A DNA stretch of 64,000 nucleotides from Paguma larvata (Eukaryota > Chordata > Mammalia > Carnivora > Viverridae): positions 25,018,247 to 25,082,246 of the forward strand of contig CM057830.1 of the NCBI GenBank assembly GCA_030068075.1, given 5' to 3'. Shown one piece after another: positions 23,603 to 35,560 of the stretch. Position 1 is the stretch's first letter. Every line of letters starts with the position of its first letter. The notes beneath the pieces were generated by a model, which saw only the letters and a program-made list of their open reading frames with translations, was not told the DNA's origin and did no database searches. Position numbers and translations under genes: made by a program.

Positions 23603-25130
23603 CAAGCTGGTAGAAATTCTTGCTCCCTCAGCGTGGAACTATGTGACAACATGTTGGGGAAAACTAAGCTGCCATGAATGTGATGCCCAATACAATTCGA
23701 TTCATGAAATAAATTAAACATTAACCTTCCACAATGAGATCAGACTTCCTTGGGCATAGGTTTTAACCATGTAATGAAGGAATGAATGACTACGTTTTTA
23801 GATCCGTTAATGAGGACAGTATAGTATTTAAGCTTTTGTTTTGAAGAGTCTTTTTATTAGCTAAGACTCTTGAGGAATAGGGTTTATAATTACTACCAGC
23901 CACAAACAAAGCTTCTGGACTAAATCCTCAGTAAACAGGATTGGCATACTAAAGGATCGGGCTTTGATATGGTTGTTTTCAAATAGGAGGAAGGATGACA
24001 TTCTTCGGAGAAATTTTTATTATCGAATATAATACTTCCTTAGTAGAATAATGTCAGATGAACTCACTAGCTGAACATTCTGATTATCCATGTTCTCCTA
24101 AATGTCCCATGACCAAAAGAGAAGCTGTATAGCTCTGATTTAATGCAACGACAATGGTAACCCATTCTAGCTCCTTCTTTTATCACGGCCCATCAAAGGA
24201 GTACAAAGAAGTCCAAATTGAAATAAGCTCAATAATAAAAAGAGCATGTTCCTTTTCCAACTGTTCTAAAGCCTTTCCCTATCTTTAAGCAAAGTTCACT
24301 CAGTAATTATCTTATTTATGAAAGTAAAAGCAGAAGGATGTTCCTCTTATTAAATAAAGGCCTTTATGCTTTGAATGTAGACGGTATCTCGAAACAGTCA
24401 AAAAGAAAGCGTGTTGAATGTCATCGACTCATTTCCTCCCACCCACTGTTTTAAATCGTTTGCTCAGTTCCAATGTATACTACACTTACATAAGTTGTTT
24501 ATGAAGAGCCAAATTAATAGTCTTTGCAATTGTTTTCCTTGGAATTTGGAGAGCTGACAAATGAATTAGGAGAAAATGGCAATTCTACATGAATTAGCTT
24601 TTAAGTCTCCCTAAGAGGCTGATGCAGAACTTAATAAGAGACTTATTAGGAGAAGTAGGACAACTTAATTCAGATTGATTATAGACTTGGGTGAAGACAG
24701 CTGGGGTTCAAATGAAACCGAAAAAGAACTTATATGCACTTCAAAGTATGCTAAGCAGATGTCTGAAACAATTACTCTGCACTGGGTTTTCAGAAGTTTC
24801 AAAGGCGGATGGGAATAGCATGGTAGACGAAGGTTCTATTTGCCCAAGTCGAGGTAGAGGCTTTTAAAACACACACGGCGCTCACTAAAATCAGACGCCT
24901 TGGGTAAGAAACCTGATTCGACATTGCTGTCCTAAGTAATTTGCTCTTAGCTTTATAAACAAAGCAAGAGATGAGAGCGAATCCATGGGAACTAAGTAAT
25001 ACACTCTCCCAGAATGCGAACTTATAATTTATTGTACAGTGAACAAATAATTTGGTCACGATTTTTAAGATGACTAATTCCTATTTTAGTTCCTAAGCTC
25101 TCTTAAAGCCAACAATGACCATTCTATTTC

Positions 25131-25349
25131 TTTTTTTAAAAATGTTTACTTACTAATTTTTTTTGAGAGAGAGAAAGACAGAGTATGAGCAGGGGAGGGG
25201 CAAAGAGAGAGGAGACACAGTATCTGAAGCAGGCTCCAGGCTCTGAGCTGTCAGCACAGAGCCCAACGCGGGGCTCGAATTCACAAGCTGAGAGAATATG
25301 ATCTGAGCCTAAGTCAGACGCCTAACTGAGTGAGCCACTCAGGCACCCC
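25131..25349 (-). mobile_element. CAN-SINE, minus orientation
   Basis: Full-length SINEC, more diverged in the head than its neighbours (it reads 'gagtgagccactcaggcacc' on the plus strand). Flanked by 15-bp duplications with two mismatches (25116-25130 and 25350-25364). Confidence 0.93.
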
Positions 25350-25923
25350 TGACTGTTCTATTTCAAAAAAAGTAAACACTGCACTTTTACAGTGCGTACA
25401 TGAGACTTTACTGTAATATGCCTTCTTACGGAAGTATTCCAAGATATTAAAGGGCAAATGATAGGCTCTTAAATATCATGAACGCATGCTTTAAAGATGA
25501 TATAAAACCCAGGTTGCTTCGTATGGCAGGTGCTAGTTCCATATTCAACCCAGAGTTATAAAGGATTACATCTTTCTTGTTTGTATATTCTTCTCACTTG
25601 AAGGCTCACTTAATCCAGCATGTGTATAAAAATAACAACAAAAACCTCCACAGAGCAATCCATTTGCTGTTTACAACCATTAACAGAACATTAGTAAATT
25701 TTCCTTTTCATACCACGGGCAGTATACCTCATTCAATAGGGAGACATCATTTCTTTATCCAGAGTTCATTGTCAGGGCTGTTCTATTGGTGATGGTTCTG
25801 TCTAACCTTGCGTACCTCCATCCGAATGGATGATTAGCTTTCCATCCGAATGGGTTCTTAACTTTCTCTATAAAACTCACATACAAGAAAGGATTTAAAG
25901 TTGGCTCGTATAAGTGGCAATAA

Positions 25924-25961
25924 AATAATAATAAAGCATTAGAATAATAATAAAGCATTAG
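25924..25961 (+). repeat. Exact 19-bp tandem duplication
   Basis: 'aataataataaagcattag' occurs twice head to tail with no mismatch. Another 13-bp direct repeat ('tccatccgaatgg', 25817-25829 and 25841-25853) lies about 100 bp away. Confidence 0.95.
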
Positions 25962-28139
25962 AAACCAGAGTTAAGATGAGAAAAGCAGTAAGGGAATAGA
26001 GAGTTGTGTGAATATGGCTGAAAACTTCTGTTTTTCTCAATGTCAAATCCTGAGAGAGCATTCCTTTGGCAAATTTCTCAGCTGAACCGAACCACAGGGA
26101 CTCAGGGTGGTATGCCCGAAGCGATGCATTTGCCAGTTAACTTCTTAAATTTCTAGATGTGAATGTTGAACAGAAATAAGTCAGGAGGGCATGGTGGCTT
26201 TATGATAGTTCCTGGTCTACTACCCATATTATTACATTATTCTCAATTATAATTCCAGAAAGGTCTAATTAAAATATTTCATAGTAAGAACTTCAAGGAA
26301 AAACTCAGAAAAGCCCTGTCCTTGACCTTTCACAGGAAGAGCAGTAAGCGAAAAGTCTGATAAAAAACTATAAAATAAATAACTACGTAGCTGTGACACA
26401 TTTGCATAACCCCAAATGGCAGCCTGGGGGACTTTACTTATGGTTATGGTGTGAAAAACTGTGTTTTGAGGCAACGGTCAAACTAAGGGCAGTGAAATAT
26501 TCCTGGCTCGAGAATGATGTGCCAGTCTGTACAAAGAAACCATGGTCGATTAGAACAAAAAGAACACTTGGAAAAACGACTCCCAAAGTTTTTCACACAG
26601 AAATTGTTCTCAAGCACAGAAACGTTATATGTAGACTTTAGCTTTGAAGTTATTCTACTTTATTAAAACCTGCATATATTCCACTTACAGACCTAAGTAG
26701 AGCAGAACACCTACTCTATTACTATAAGGAAAGAAAGAACATTTGTATAGTCATAGAGACACTGGTGTTATTTCCAGTTAAGTGGGGAATCATGTTTGTG
26801 TCCTTAAAATATTTGATAAGCAGTAGAAATCACGAATTTAAAAAATAAAGAGGCCTTTACATTTTAGACTTTATTCTAGGGATTATTACTAAGGAAGCCA
26901 TATGTGGAAGGCTGAGATTTTTTTTAGGGAGCTAAATCGTCAATATTGACATTATGTTCTTTTCTCTTGATTTACCATACGTACGCTGTCCCAAAGATGA
27001 TTAGCCAGCAACGATACCACCTCCACGGTGTCCCAGGATTTTGTTGTTGTTGCCCTTCTAGCCAGTCTCCAAATCCCAAAGCCACATTTGCTAATGAACA
27101 ATATAATGCTAAATCCCATAGAAACACACATGGCATAGTTACTTGTATAACAACTTCTTTAACAAATAAGATCAGAATGGAGGTGGGTAATACAATAGAG
27201 TCACTAGGGGTGATGAAAATGAACTGAAGTGGGTAAATAAAATGTTCTCTGGCTACATGCCCAGCTATCAGTTTAGAGTCCCCTACAGCGTGGAGTCTCT
27301 GAGGGCTTAAATTGCTGAGTAGAAAAATGGGAACAGTGGTTTTAAGGACTCTTCTACTTCTTTTCAAAGTAAGTTTTAGTGAATAAAATTCACTCCTTAT
27401 AAACTACCACCAGAAAGCTTCAGAGTTTCAAACCCAGCGTTGTTGAGAAGTAACAGAGAAAACCGATTTATTTGAAGTGTTCGCATATTTAAGCTCTTTT
27501 AGAAAGGGAAATTTCGTGCATTTGTGTTTTGTTGTTACTGGGATGAGAATGAGGGCAGCTTCCTGGTTAGGGTGTGGGAAATGAACTTGGGCTTAGGATC
27601 AAGAAGACGGAGGAGAAGGGAAGTGAAAGGAAAAAGGCAAATAGGCTTCGGAGAAGATCAGCTGAGTTTTGGACTGTTCTACTTTTAGTGATTTTTTGTT
27701 ATGGAATCATACTGTGAACATTCTCCATCCCTACTCCGTATACTACAAAGGCTCCTGTGTGGCACATATGGCTAAAAACGAATCCCTTCTGTCTGCTCTA
27801 CAGTCTATAGATTCAGCCACTTAATTAATAAACTCATTTGGTGCCTTTGGGACATTTCCTAAACTTATTTGTCATTTTGGGGGAAGATTTTTTTTAAAAA
27901 TGTGGTTCCTATATTTTTGAGTCAAAGTACTATTTTTAAGGCTGAACAAACACAAGGTAATACATTTCAAACATTATTCTAATTTTCAAGTAGCAAGCAA
28001 GACTAACCGTTACTTTCATGGGCAGTCATGGAGTCATAGAAAGTTAGGGTGGAAGAGATTTTCAAAGTTATAGAGTCGAATTTTTTAATCCTCTCTTAAA
28101 GCTTCACCTACTATTTTCGTGAAGAGCTATTCAGTTCAA

Positions 28140-28265
28140 CATCAGACTGTAGGCTTTATAAGGGCAAAGACAAAGTCTGTTTCATTCGTAACTACATGTA
28201 GAGCACGTTGTCCAGGGGCTCATAAACAAGAGTGGAGCAAAGGAACGAAGAGGTAGAACTAGATT
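28140..28265 (+). repeat. L2 LINE 3' end fragment
   Basis: 'cagactgtaggctttataag', 'ggcaaagacaaagtctgttt' and 'catgtagagcacgttgtcca' follow the L2 terminal order (gactgtaagctc… agggcagggac… tagcacagtgcct). Ancient and diverged. Confidence 0.65.
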
Positions 28266-28269
28266 CCTT

Positions 28270-29690
28270 TATATGTTGCTGACAGTGTGCCAAATGCTGG
28301 GATTTCTAAGATACGTAGCATGACCCTTGCTCTTAGGACCCTCATGTTCTACGGGAAACTGAAGTGTGACAACTGAAGCGTGTGCGGTGATCTAAGAAAG
28401 AATTGAACTGAGGGCCGTTTCTTCTGCTCCGTAGGAGCTGGGAGTGGGAGACACTCAGGACAAACTACAAAGACAGATGCCATTTGAGCTGGGCGTCGAG
28501 GGCTGAAGAGAAGATCACCAGGCACGTAAGCTGGGGGTAACTGAGGCCAAGAGAAGAACATTTACAAAGGCAGAGAGTTATGAAAAAAAGGTGGCATATT
28601 TGGGTAAAGGGGTGGTATGGTCAGAGGGTCTGGAGTGGCCTGAATGATGGGAGTAGCAGTTAGGAATTGAAACCAGGGCTAGGAAGAAAAGGGCCACCGG
28701 CCTTCTTCATTCCTTGGGCTTCATTCTCAGGCAGGAAGTCTCCCGCAAGGAGTTTGGATTGGAATCATTAGAGGATGGATAAGGTAGAAACATCAGTAAC
28801 GAAACTGTTCATTCATTCGATCATTCACCAAATACCTAAAATGCTTTATCACTTGTCATGATAAGCCCCGAGTGTGGTACACAAGTGTTGAATCACTGTT
28901 TTGTACACCAGAAACTAACATTACCCTGCGTGTGAACTAAGTGGAATTTAAATAAACTTAAAAAACAGACAACGCAGTGTTCGTGACAGGCCAGGTACAC
29001 TGACTGGGGCATGGGATTTATAGATGTATAATACAATAATCTGAGTAACACACGCTGGGGGTTAGAACAGGACACCAGTTGAAAAGAGGAGAGAAAACAG
29101 AAAAGAGACATTCTGAGGTGAAATGAGCAGTCAGGTGCAGTCAGTCAAAATGTAGAAGGATTTAAGGAAGAAACTCAGGTTACAAGCCTGAGCAACTTGT
29201 TGGATTAGGATCCATTAAGTGAAATAGGAAACACAGAAGAAAGGGCAGGTAAGAGGGGACAGCAGTAGGAGAATGGCCAAACATGAGAATGAACGAACTT
29301 GGTTTCAGAATGGCTGCATTTTTATTCTAATGACATATGGGTGAGGAGATCAGAAAACAGACCCAGACTGGAAATCTACATCTGTCACCGTCATGCCACT
29401 TCAGATTGGGAGCATTTATACAATACAGAGGGAATTGAGCTAAGGTTAGAAACGTGGGCACACTAACATCTGAGGGGTGGGTAAAGTTTCAGAATTGAGG
29501 GAAATAAAGGAAGAAGAAGGATGTACGAAACGATGTCATGAAAGCCAAGGGAGAAGAGACCTTCCAGAATGAGGCTGTTGGCAAACATGCCAAGTGCAGG
29601 TGAGAATTTCACTTCTTTTGAATTTGAACCTGGGAGGACTTTTGTTGGTTTTGACATGCATTTCAAGTTGGTTATGTTTTCAAGCTGGTT
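28270..29690 (+). repeat. Long old dispersed repeat, family not assigned, interrupted by an L1 end
   Basis: The segment has the recurrent purine-rich texture of a mammalian dispersed element known to me by pattern: '…tttgagctgggcgtcgaggg', '…gtcatgaaagccaaggg' and '…taacatctgaggggtgggta'. It is split by an L1 3' end at 28853-28967. Similar segments occur at 33245, 35080 and 44460. I cannot name the family from memory. Edges are approximate. Confidence 0.45.
28853..28967 (+). mobile_element. L1 3' end (carnivore L1 type)
   Basis: 'gttgaatcactgttttgtac', 'accagaaactaacattaccc' and 'ggaatttaaataaacttaaa' are the 3' terminus of carnivore L1 elements. Only the last ~115 bp are present, a 5' truncated insertion. 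Antisense to DMD. Confidence 0.8.
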
Positions 29691-30016
29691 TTCCTAATGA
29701 TACTCCTAAATATGTATATTCTTTTTAATAAATATATTTATCATCTTGGTGCCACAAGAGAATTTAACTTTGGTCTCATAGACAGTATTCCAAATATATA
29801 ATGATATTGCCTAATATCTGCAGTGGACTAATACAACTCAAAATCGTATTATATACATTGCCTTCCGTGGGAAGTGCAGCAGTAACAGCCTCAATTCACA
29901 GTACCATAACTCACCCAAGTCATGTAATTTAGTTAGCAAAAAGGCCATAGCCTAGACTCCTGGCTCTTGATTAAGTGTTGTATTTTTCCCTACTCTGCTA
30001 CTAAGTATCACAAAGA

Positions 30017-30040
30017 ACACACACACACACGCGCGTGTGC
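30017..30040. repeat. Alternating purine-pyrimidine tract with 14-bp palindrome
   Basis: Twenty-four bases alternate strictly purine/pyrimidine, (AC)7 followed by GCGCGTGTGC. The inner 14 bp 'cacacgcgcgtgtg' (30026-30039) is a perfect palindrome. Such sequence can adopt Z-DNA or a cruciform. It lies about 320 bp inside intron 59 from the exon 59 donor. Confidence 0.9.
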
Positions 30041-30357
30041 CCGCACATGCACGCAAATCAGGTCATTTTTGTACACTTAAATTAATTCCCTAATAGCAAA
30101 ATCAAAAGGGTTGTTTCACCCTGTAACTTTTAAATATTTCATTCCACATTATTAAAGACAGAGATGATTAGATCATCATCTCTTCTTAGAGAAAATACCA
30201 CATGCAAGATGATTTCGAATTTGTGAGAGATCAACTGATTTCTAATACGTAAGGGCCCTCTTTCTTTTGAGAAGAGAAGAAAATACTGCACCCAAGGTCA
30301 GATTAGAACCTCTTTCGAGTCTCTCAAAGGACCCTGAAGCAAAGGAATAGAAGGTAC

Positions 30358-30626
30358 CTTGACTTTTTCGAGGTGATCTTGGAGAGAGTCAATGAGGAGG
30401 TCACCCACAGGCTGCCAGGAGCCTTTGATCACCTCAGCTTGACGGAGTTTGAGGTCAAGCTCATCCGTTGCCTCCTGAAGTTCCTGGAGTCTCTCGAGGG
30501 CCTCATCTATTTTTCTCTGCCAGTCTGCAGAGTGCAGGTTCAGTTTTTCCCACTCGGTGTTGACCTCCTCCGCCTGCTTGCGCAGGAGCCGTGTGACATT
30601 CTGGGCTCTCTCCTCAGGAGGCAGCT
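30358..30626 (-). CDS. DMD: Dystrophin exon 59 (spectrin repeats 23-24)
   Basis: This 269-bp exon is the same length as human DMD exon 59 (human residues about 2890-2979). It opens with the last two bases of a split Glu codon (AG CTG CCT CCT) and encodes ELPPEERAQNVTRLLRKQ, then the helix EEVNTEWEKLNLHSADWQRK and ends DSLQDHLEKVK in phase 0. It completes spectrin repeat 23 and starts repeat 24 of the dystrophin rod, a coiled-coil region rich in heptad leucines. The acceptor is TAG (30629-30627) and the donor AAG|GTACCT. The only change from the human peptide that I can recall is Thr to Ala in DETLERL, here DEALERL. No stop or frameshift. A 624-bp intron separates it from exon 58. Confidence 0.98.
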
Positions 30627-31250
30627 CTAAATTGGTAATATGACAAGGTTTTAGGGCACAGTCCTTTTTGTTTTGTTTTTAAACATTGTTGAAAAGGTCA
30701 TACTGGAAGAAAGAAAGTACAGTGCAACGAGAGGCCAACCCGCTGATTAATGGTTCTTTAACGCTTTGGCATAAATTTTGACAGTGTCCAACACATCTCA
30801 AGTCTGTCTTCCTGAGTATATCTGTTCTACCTTCTATCATTCAGATAATCCGAGATGCATTTAAGGCATCGAGTAGAAACATGTTACGATGTGCACCACA
30901 AGCTCCAATTTACTTCAGCCAGGCTCTTAAATGGAAAATTAGCTTGTAGTCTTTATAATGATAGAATTCCTTCTCAAAGAAAATCTCTTCTGTTTATTAT
31001 TTTCTAAATGTTTCAATAACCAATCACTAATTAATCTCCTTTAATGCTTATTTATGAATGTGCAGACAGATTTATGAGTGGTGGTTTAGGGTTCCTTTTT
31101 CTTTTCCAACATCTATATTTAATTTGAATCGATTCTATTTAACTTAGAAAATATGAGCGCCATCCAGACCCTGGCAGCAAGAATGAATGGGTTGCTCTGT
31201 CACCACTGATCCTTCTATCAATATGTTATTACAGTTCCACATTCAATTAC
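30627..31250 (-). other. DMD: DMD intron 58 (624 bp)
   Basis: A short intron between exons 58 and 59, as in human DMD where intron 58 is also well under 1 kb. Donor GTAATT after 31251, acceptor TTTAG before exon 59. It contains no recognised repeat. Confidence 0.96.
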
Positions 31251-31371
31251 CTCTGGGCTCCTGGTAGAGTTTCTCTAGTCCTTCTAAAGGCTGCTCTGTC
31301 AGAAATATCCGTACAGTCTCAAGAGTACTCATGATTACAGGTTCTTTCGTTTTCAATTCCCTCTTGAAGGC
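31251..31371 (-). CDS. DMD: Dystrophin exon 58 (spectrin repeat 23)
   Basis: This 121-bp exon matches human DMD exon 58 in length and phase (human residues about 2850-2890). It encodes AFKRELKTKEPVIMSTLETV, then RIFLTEQPLEGLEKLYQEPR, and ends with the first base of the Glu codon that continues in exon 59. The peptide is identical to the human one as I recall it. It supplies part of the long helices of spectrin repeat 23, in the region near repeats 20-23 reported to bind microtubules in mouse dystrophin. Acceptor TTTCACAG after a good pyrimidine tract; donor GAG|GTAATT. Because its length is not a multiple of three, loss of this exon alone would shift the frame. Confidence 0.99.
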
Positions 31372-32674
31372 CTGTGAAATGAGATGAAAAGAAATGCTTA
31401 TTTGGCTTGTGGAATTCTTCTCAAAATTAATCCTGGGTGTTCAGAACTTGGTTATGAAATTCCCAGGTCAATTTCTATCTCCTTTATTTATAAACCGATA
31501 GTCACAAAATGATAAAGAAGGCTATCTGGATCTTTCTGTTCATCAGGAAACCACTGTGTATATAAAACTATTCTGGAGAATGTGGGGGAATTTTCAAGAT
31601 ACATTAATGACTTTTCATTAAGATAAGAGTGATCTATTTATACAACCCGAGTGCTGAACTTGAAATGCGAAGGCAAAGTTTTAAGATGCATATTAAAGAA
31701 CACTAGCAGGGATAATGAAGACTTCTGTATACTCGAAAGAATGGTTCTTCCAGAACATACCAGGGAGCCTGAAGGGCTATTTAGAAGAACTTAGGTTGTA
31801 CTGAAATATACAACCAATTTAATCCATAACCATCAGTTAATTCTGTCAAAATGTCTGACAACTTATAAAGTTCAAAGTAAAGTAAAAACTCAAGTTCCTG
31901 GAGTCTTGAAACCCTTTTGAAAAATACCCATTATCTACTGTGACTTCTTTGAGAATGATAGAAATTCTTTGAGGTATCCTGGACTTAAGAATTGTGGGAA
32001 TAAGTTTCTACGAAAGAATAGGCCTAGAATAGGTCTCTTGGGTCATATATGCTAGTTACCAATTTTAATTTCCAATCCGTAATCTTCATTAATACGGAGG
32101 ATTAAAAGGAAAGCCAAATGCGTAGTTTTTGTCTTCAGAAAGCTTCTGGATGAAAAGAGGGAGAAAACTAACACACCAGAAACAGAGTAAAAACAATGAA
32201 CTTCATACGTAATTGAGTGCTAACAGTGGTGAGACAGTGTACAAGGCTAGAATAAATTGACAGATACTTGGAGACCATCGAAGATTGTTATTGACTAGAT
32301 TCTGCCATCGTAGAAGTGAAGATGTTAATGAAAGTATTAAGTACCACATAAATGTTAATAGATGAGTGTAAAAACAACAGTAATAATAATTGCCCTGACC
32401 TAGGGCTTAATTATTCATATATCTTCAATTCTGCCCTATTTTTAGCAACGTTACCTATTGAATTTAAGCTCTGTTCTGTTACTGAGCAAAAAATTAGCTG
32501 CATCTCCTTTGAACTTCAGATATATTGTGTTGTAGGAATGCTACAGAACTGTATTATATGACATACATATAAATAAAATCCTCATCATTCAAAAAAATCC
32601 TGAGTTTGATACTTTGCAAAATGATTTGTCTTCCATAGTTACTTAACAATTCAGTAGAAAGAGGCACGGTGTTT

Positions 32675-32881
32675 GATTTGTTTTAATGCTTATTTATTTT
32701 AAGAGAGAGATAGATTGCTAGTGGGGGAGAGGGGCAGAGAGAGACAGGGAGAGAGAATCCTAAGGAGGCTCCATGCTTAGTGCAGAGCCCGATGTGGGAC
32801 CCGATCCCATGACTGTGACATCATGACCTGAGCTGAAATCAAGAGTTGGACGTGTAACTGACTAAGACACCCAGGCACCCC
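32675..32881 (-). mobile_element. CAN-SINE, minus orientation, diverged
   Basis: It lacks part of the middle segment ('ggaggctccatgcttagtgc' runs straight into 'agagcccgatgtgg'). The flanking duplication is 'aggcacggtgttt' (32662-32674) against 'aggcaaggtgttt' (32883-32895). Confidence 0.9.
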
Positions 32882-33615
32882 AAGGCAAGGTGTTTAGGTG
32901 AAATAATAAAATTCTTTAAGTGAAATATTAGGATTCTGTCTGTGGATAGGGATGTGATTTCTGTACAGTGAGATATTTTTGTGCCGTTGATATAATACAG
33001 AGTAGGTATTATAATACGGAGTAGGTAGGTTATTTATTCTGCTTATGTGTAAGGCTGATTCTCCCTCTAATATCTCATTTGAAATCTCTGCATGTGTGCA
33101 TGTGTGTGTATGTGTATATGTTTCCTGTATTCTTATATTTTCTCACACATTTAATTTTCCTAACTTCAAGAAAATGATAATTTTTTCTAGTCTCTCCATT
33201 TAAACTTGATAGGAGGCAATTAACTCTGACATTACTACTTATAAAATAATAATGGCTCCCTTTCTTGAACTACTATGTGTCAGTAGTTGTACAAGAAACT
33301 AGAAATGCAAAGTTGAATGCAAAACAACCCCTCCCCTTTAGAAACTTGTATACAGTAGAAGAGTCAAACAGAAATAATTTTAATACACTGTGGAAAGTGC
33401 TATGGGTTTGCATCATATGGGAAAGGAAATTGGGAAAGGCCTCCTAGAGAAAATAGTATTCATGAAGAATTCTAAAGCATAAACATGTGCTAGCCAGCAA
33501 AGTGCAGGTTAGAGGAAGGAGAAGAAAACCAATGAAAACACATGTATGAAGACATAAGACATAATACAGTGTGGCATGTGTTAACCACATCTCAAGTTTT
33601 CTAAAGTAGTTCAGT

Positions 33616-33617
33616 TT

Positions 33618-33710
<93 letters not shown>

Positions 33711-33807
33711 TCCCTCCCTCCCTCCCTCCCTCCCTCCCTCCCTTCCTTCCTTCCTTCCTTCCTTCCTTCCTTCCTTCCTTCCTTCCTTCCTTCCTTCCTT
33801 CCTTCCT
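33616..33807 (+). repeat. Compound (TTTC)n(TCCC)n(TTCC)n microsatellite
   Basis: It has three blocks: about 23 TTTC units (33616-33709), about 8 TCCC units (33710-33742), then about 16 TTCC units (33743-33807). It is a 192-bp uninterrupted polypyrimidine strand. It occupies the position of the A-rich tail of the adjoining minus-strand SINE, so it probably grew from an (AAAG)n-type tail. Long ORFs across it are artefacts of the repeat. Confidence 0.98.
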
Positions 33808-33994
33808 TTTTGGTTTTGAGAGAGAGAGAGACAAGAGAGAGAGAGAAAGAGAGAAAGTGAGCAAGCATGGGAGGGGCAGAGGAAGAAGGAGAGAGAGAAT
33901 CTCAAGCAGGCTCCATGCCCAGCATAGAGCCCGATGCAGGCTGAGCCGAAATCAAGAGTCAGATGCTCAACTGACCGAGCCACCCAGGTGCCCC
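33808..33994 (-). mobile_element. CAN-SINE body, minus orientation, with expanded tail
   Basis: Body of a SINEC: 'agcaggctccatgcccagca', 'gagccgaaatcaagagtcag' and 'cgagccacccaggtgccccc' on the plus strand. Its 3' tail side carries the long CT-rich array at 33616-33807. No convincing target duplication was found. Confidence 0.93.
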
Positions 33995-35079
33995 CAGGAG
34001 ATCAGGAACCTTTGAGAGGATTTAAGCAGGGGAATGATGTGGGCATGTGTGTGTTTCAAATAGATGTCCCTGACATAAATAGAGTATGTCTTTGAGAAGG
34101 GCAGAAATGGAATTAGACCAGTTAGGAGGCAATTGTAAGAATTTAGTGAAAGATTATGAGGATCTGATCCAGGGCAATGGTACCAAAAAAAAAAAAAAAA
34201 AGGATAGAGTAGGGAAATGTTCAAGTGTAGAGGTGTGGGAACTTGGTGACTGAATAGATGCCAGAGATACGAGAGAGAAAGAAACAAGGAAGACTTCTAG
34301 TTTCTAGATTGGGTAGATGAGTGAATGCTGGGTGCAATTAAACTACATTCGAGGAAATAAAAAGCTCTGGCTCCTGAGAACCTTCCAATACTGTGGGAAC
34401 TGATCTGCAGTCATTTGTCTAGTCAGTTTGTCTCATCCAAGAGGATCAAATGGTTAGAGCCCAGAGGAAGTTCCCAGGTTAAGCTCCAAGTTGTCAGCAA
34501 GACTAGGCTGGCTCTCTCTTTAGGTCTTTAGAGTTTGGAAATAAAAGCTCAGACCTTGGTGACATTTCTAGCTTGTAACGTCCAAGACACATGGGGCTAT
34601 CTGGCCGTTAGAAAGCTGGAGTTAGGACTGACGTCCTTTATGTTCCCAAGGAAATCCTTTCAGGAGGAGAAGGCTTCCTTCCCCTTTGTAATGGAAAAAT
34701 CCTTTCTCATGGTCTCTAGCCTAGGGAATATGTAGCCAGTCATGCAGGAAAATTTTCTACTGGCTCTCACCACTGGCTCTTACTTTACTAGGAGTAAGAC
34801 TTGGGGCAAAGGCTGTGGGAAGGGGGGAAACATTGATGATATTCTCTGTTAGGTAATTAAAAGAAATCAGTCTCTGATCCAGGATACTTCATATGCACAT
34901 TCAGGATAAAATTAATAAAGATGAATATTAAAAACTCAACACAAGTATGAGGTGGGAATCTGTCTTGTGACATGCTCAGCTTGGAGAGGTATCACTCCTT
35001 CCAGAAGGAAATAAATATCAAAGTCTGATGTTTAGGGAGAAGAAAAGGAGATTCAGGAGTCATTTTCTCAGTTAACATC

Positions 35080-35560
35080 CATTGAGTGCCTATGATTATG
35101 CATAGAAATGAGGATTAATATGACATAGTACATGAGATTGCTCAGGCAGTAGAGTGGGCTAAAGAGAAAATTCTAGAGAATATACAAAATGTATGGACAG
35201 ACAGGGGAAATAGACCCCATGAGAGGCCAAAAGGGAATGGAATGGATAGGTGGAAAGCGTGGGGGAAATGAGAAGTGTAGAACTATCGAAGACAGAGGGA
35301 GAAAGTAATGGAAAGCATCCAATCACAACACTCAGAGGTAAAGCCAGAGCAGCACTGAGAGGTGTTCATTGAACTTGGTGAGAGCAATTTCAGCATAGGG
35401 CAGTAGCCTCAGAAGTTGGTTTAGTTGAGGACTGAGTGGGTAGAAGAAGGAGTAAGTATTTTAGATAAGGACTGTGTGTATATTTTTCTTCTGAGAAAGA
35501 GGAAAGGAAGATAGGAAGGAGGGTTACAGAGCAGATTACCACATAAAAGGATGGTACATT
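35080..35560 (+). repeat. Old dispersed repeat fragment, family not assigned
   Basis: Contains 'gaggtgttcattgaacttgg', 'tgagagcaatttcagcatag' and 'ttgaggactgagtgggtaga', which follow the later part of the same unnamed family as 28270 and 33245. Boundaries uncertain. Confidence 0.4.

Larger units (their letters stand above)
6325..30357 (-). other. DMD: DMD intron 59 (24.0 kb)
   Basis: The intron is bounded by the donor GTACCT (after 30358) and the acceptor AACAG before exon 60. It carries eight CAN-SINEs (two of them nested in an L1 end), several L2/MIR/MER5 fossils, a possible LTR, a compound CT/CA microsatellite and a cluster of three SINEs near 20 kb. Long stretches with no recognised feature include roughly 8150-11400, 11930-14320, 14980-16800, 17860-19850, 22570-25110 and 25370-28130. 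They are ordinary AT-rich intronic DNA with only short chance ORFs. Confidence 0.95.
33245..34340 (+). repeat. Old dispersed repeat, family not assigned, split by a CAN-SINE
   Basis: It starts near 'actactatgtgtcagtagtt' and includes 'gaaaggcctcctagagaaaa', 'aggatttaagcaggggaatg' and 'agaccagttaggaggcaatt', in the order known from a common mammalian repeat that I cannot name. It is interrupted by the microsatellite and SINE at 33616-33994. The 3' half of the same family may resume at 35080. Confidence 0.45.

Noticed and set aside
26972..27367. 131-codon minus-strand reading frame
   Set aside because: No recognisable domain or exon structure; an overlapping plus-strand frame exists, as expected for a chance open stretch.
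33444..33983. 179-codon minus-strand reading frame
   Set aside because: It is mostly a translated polypurine microsatellite (KKERKKER…, GRKEGRKE…) plus SINE sequence.
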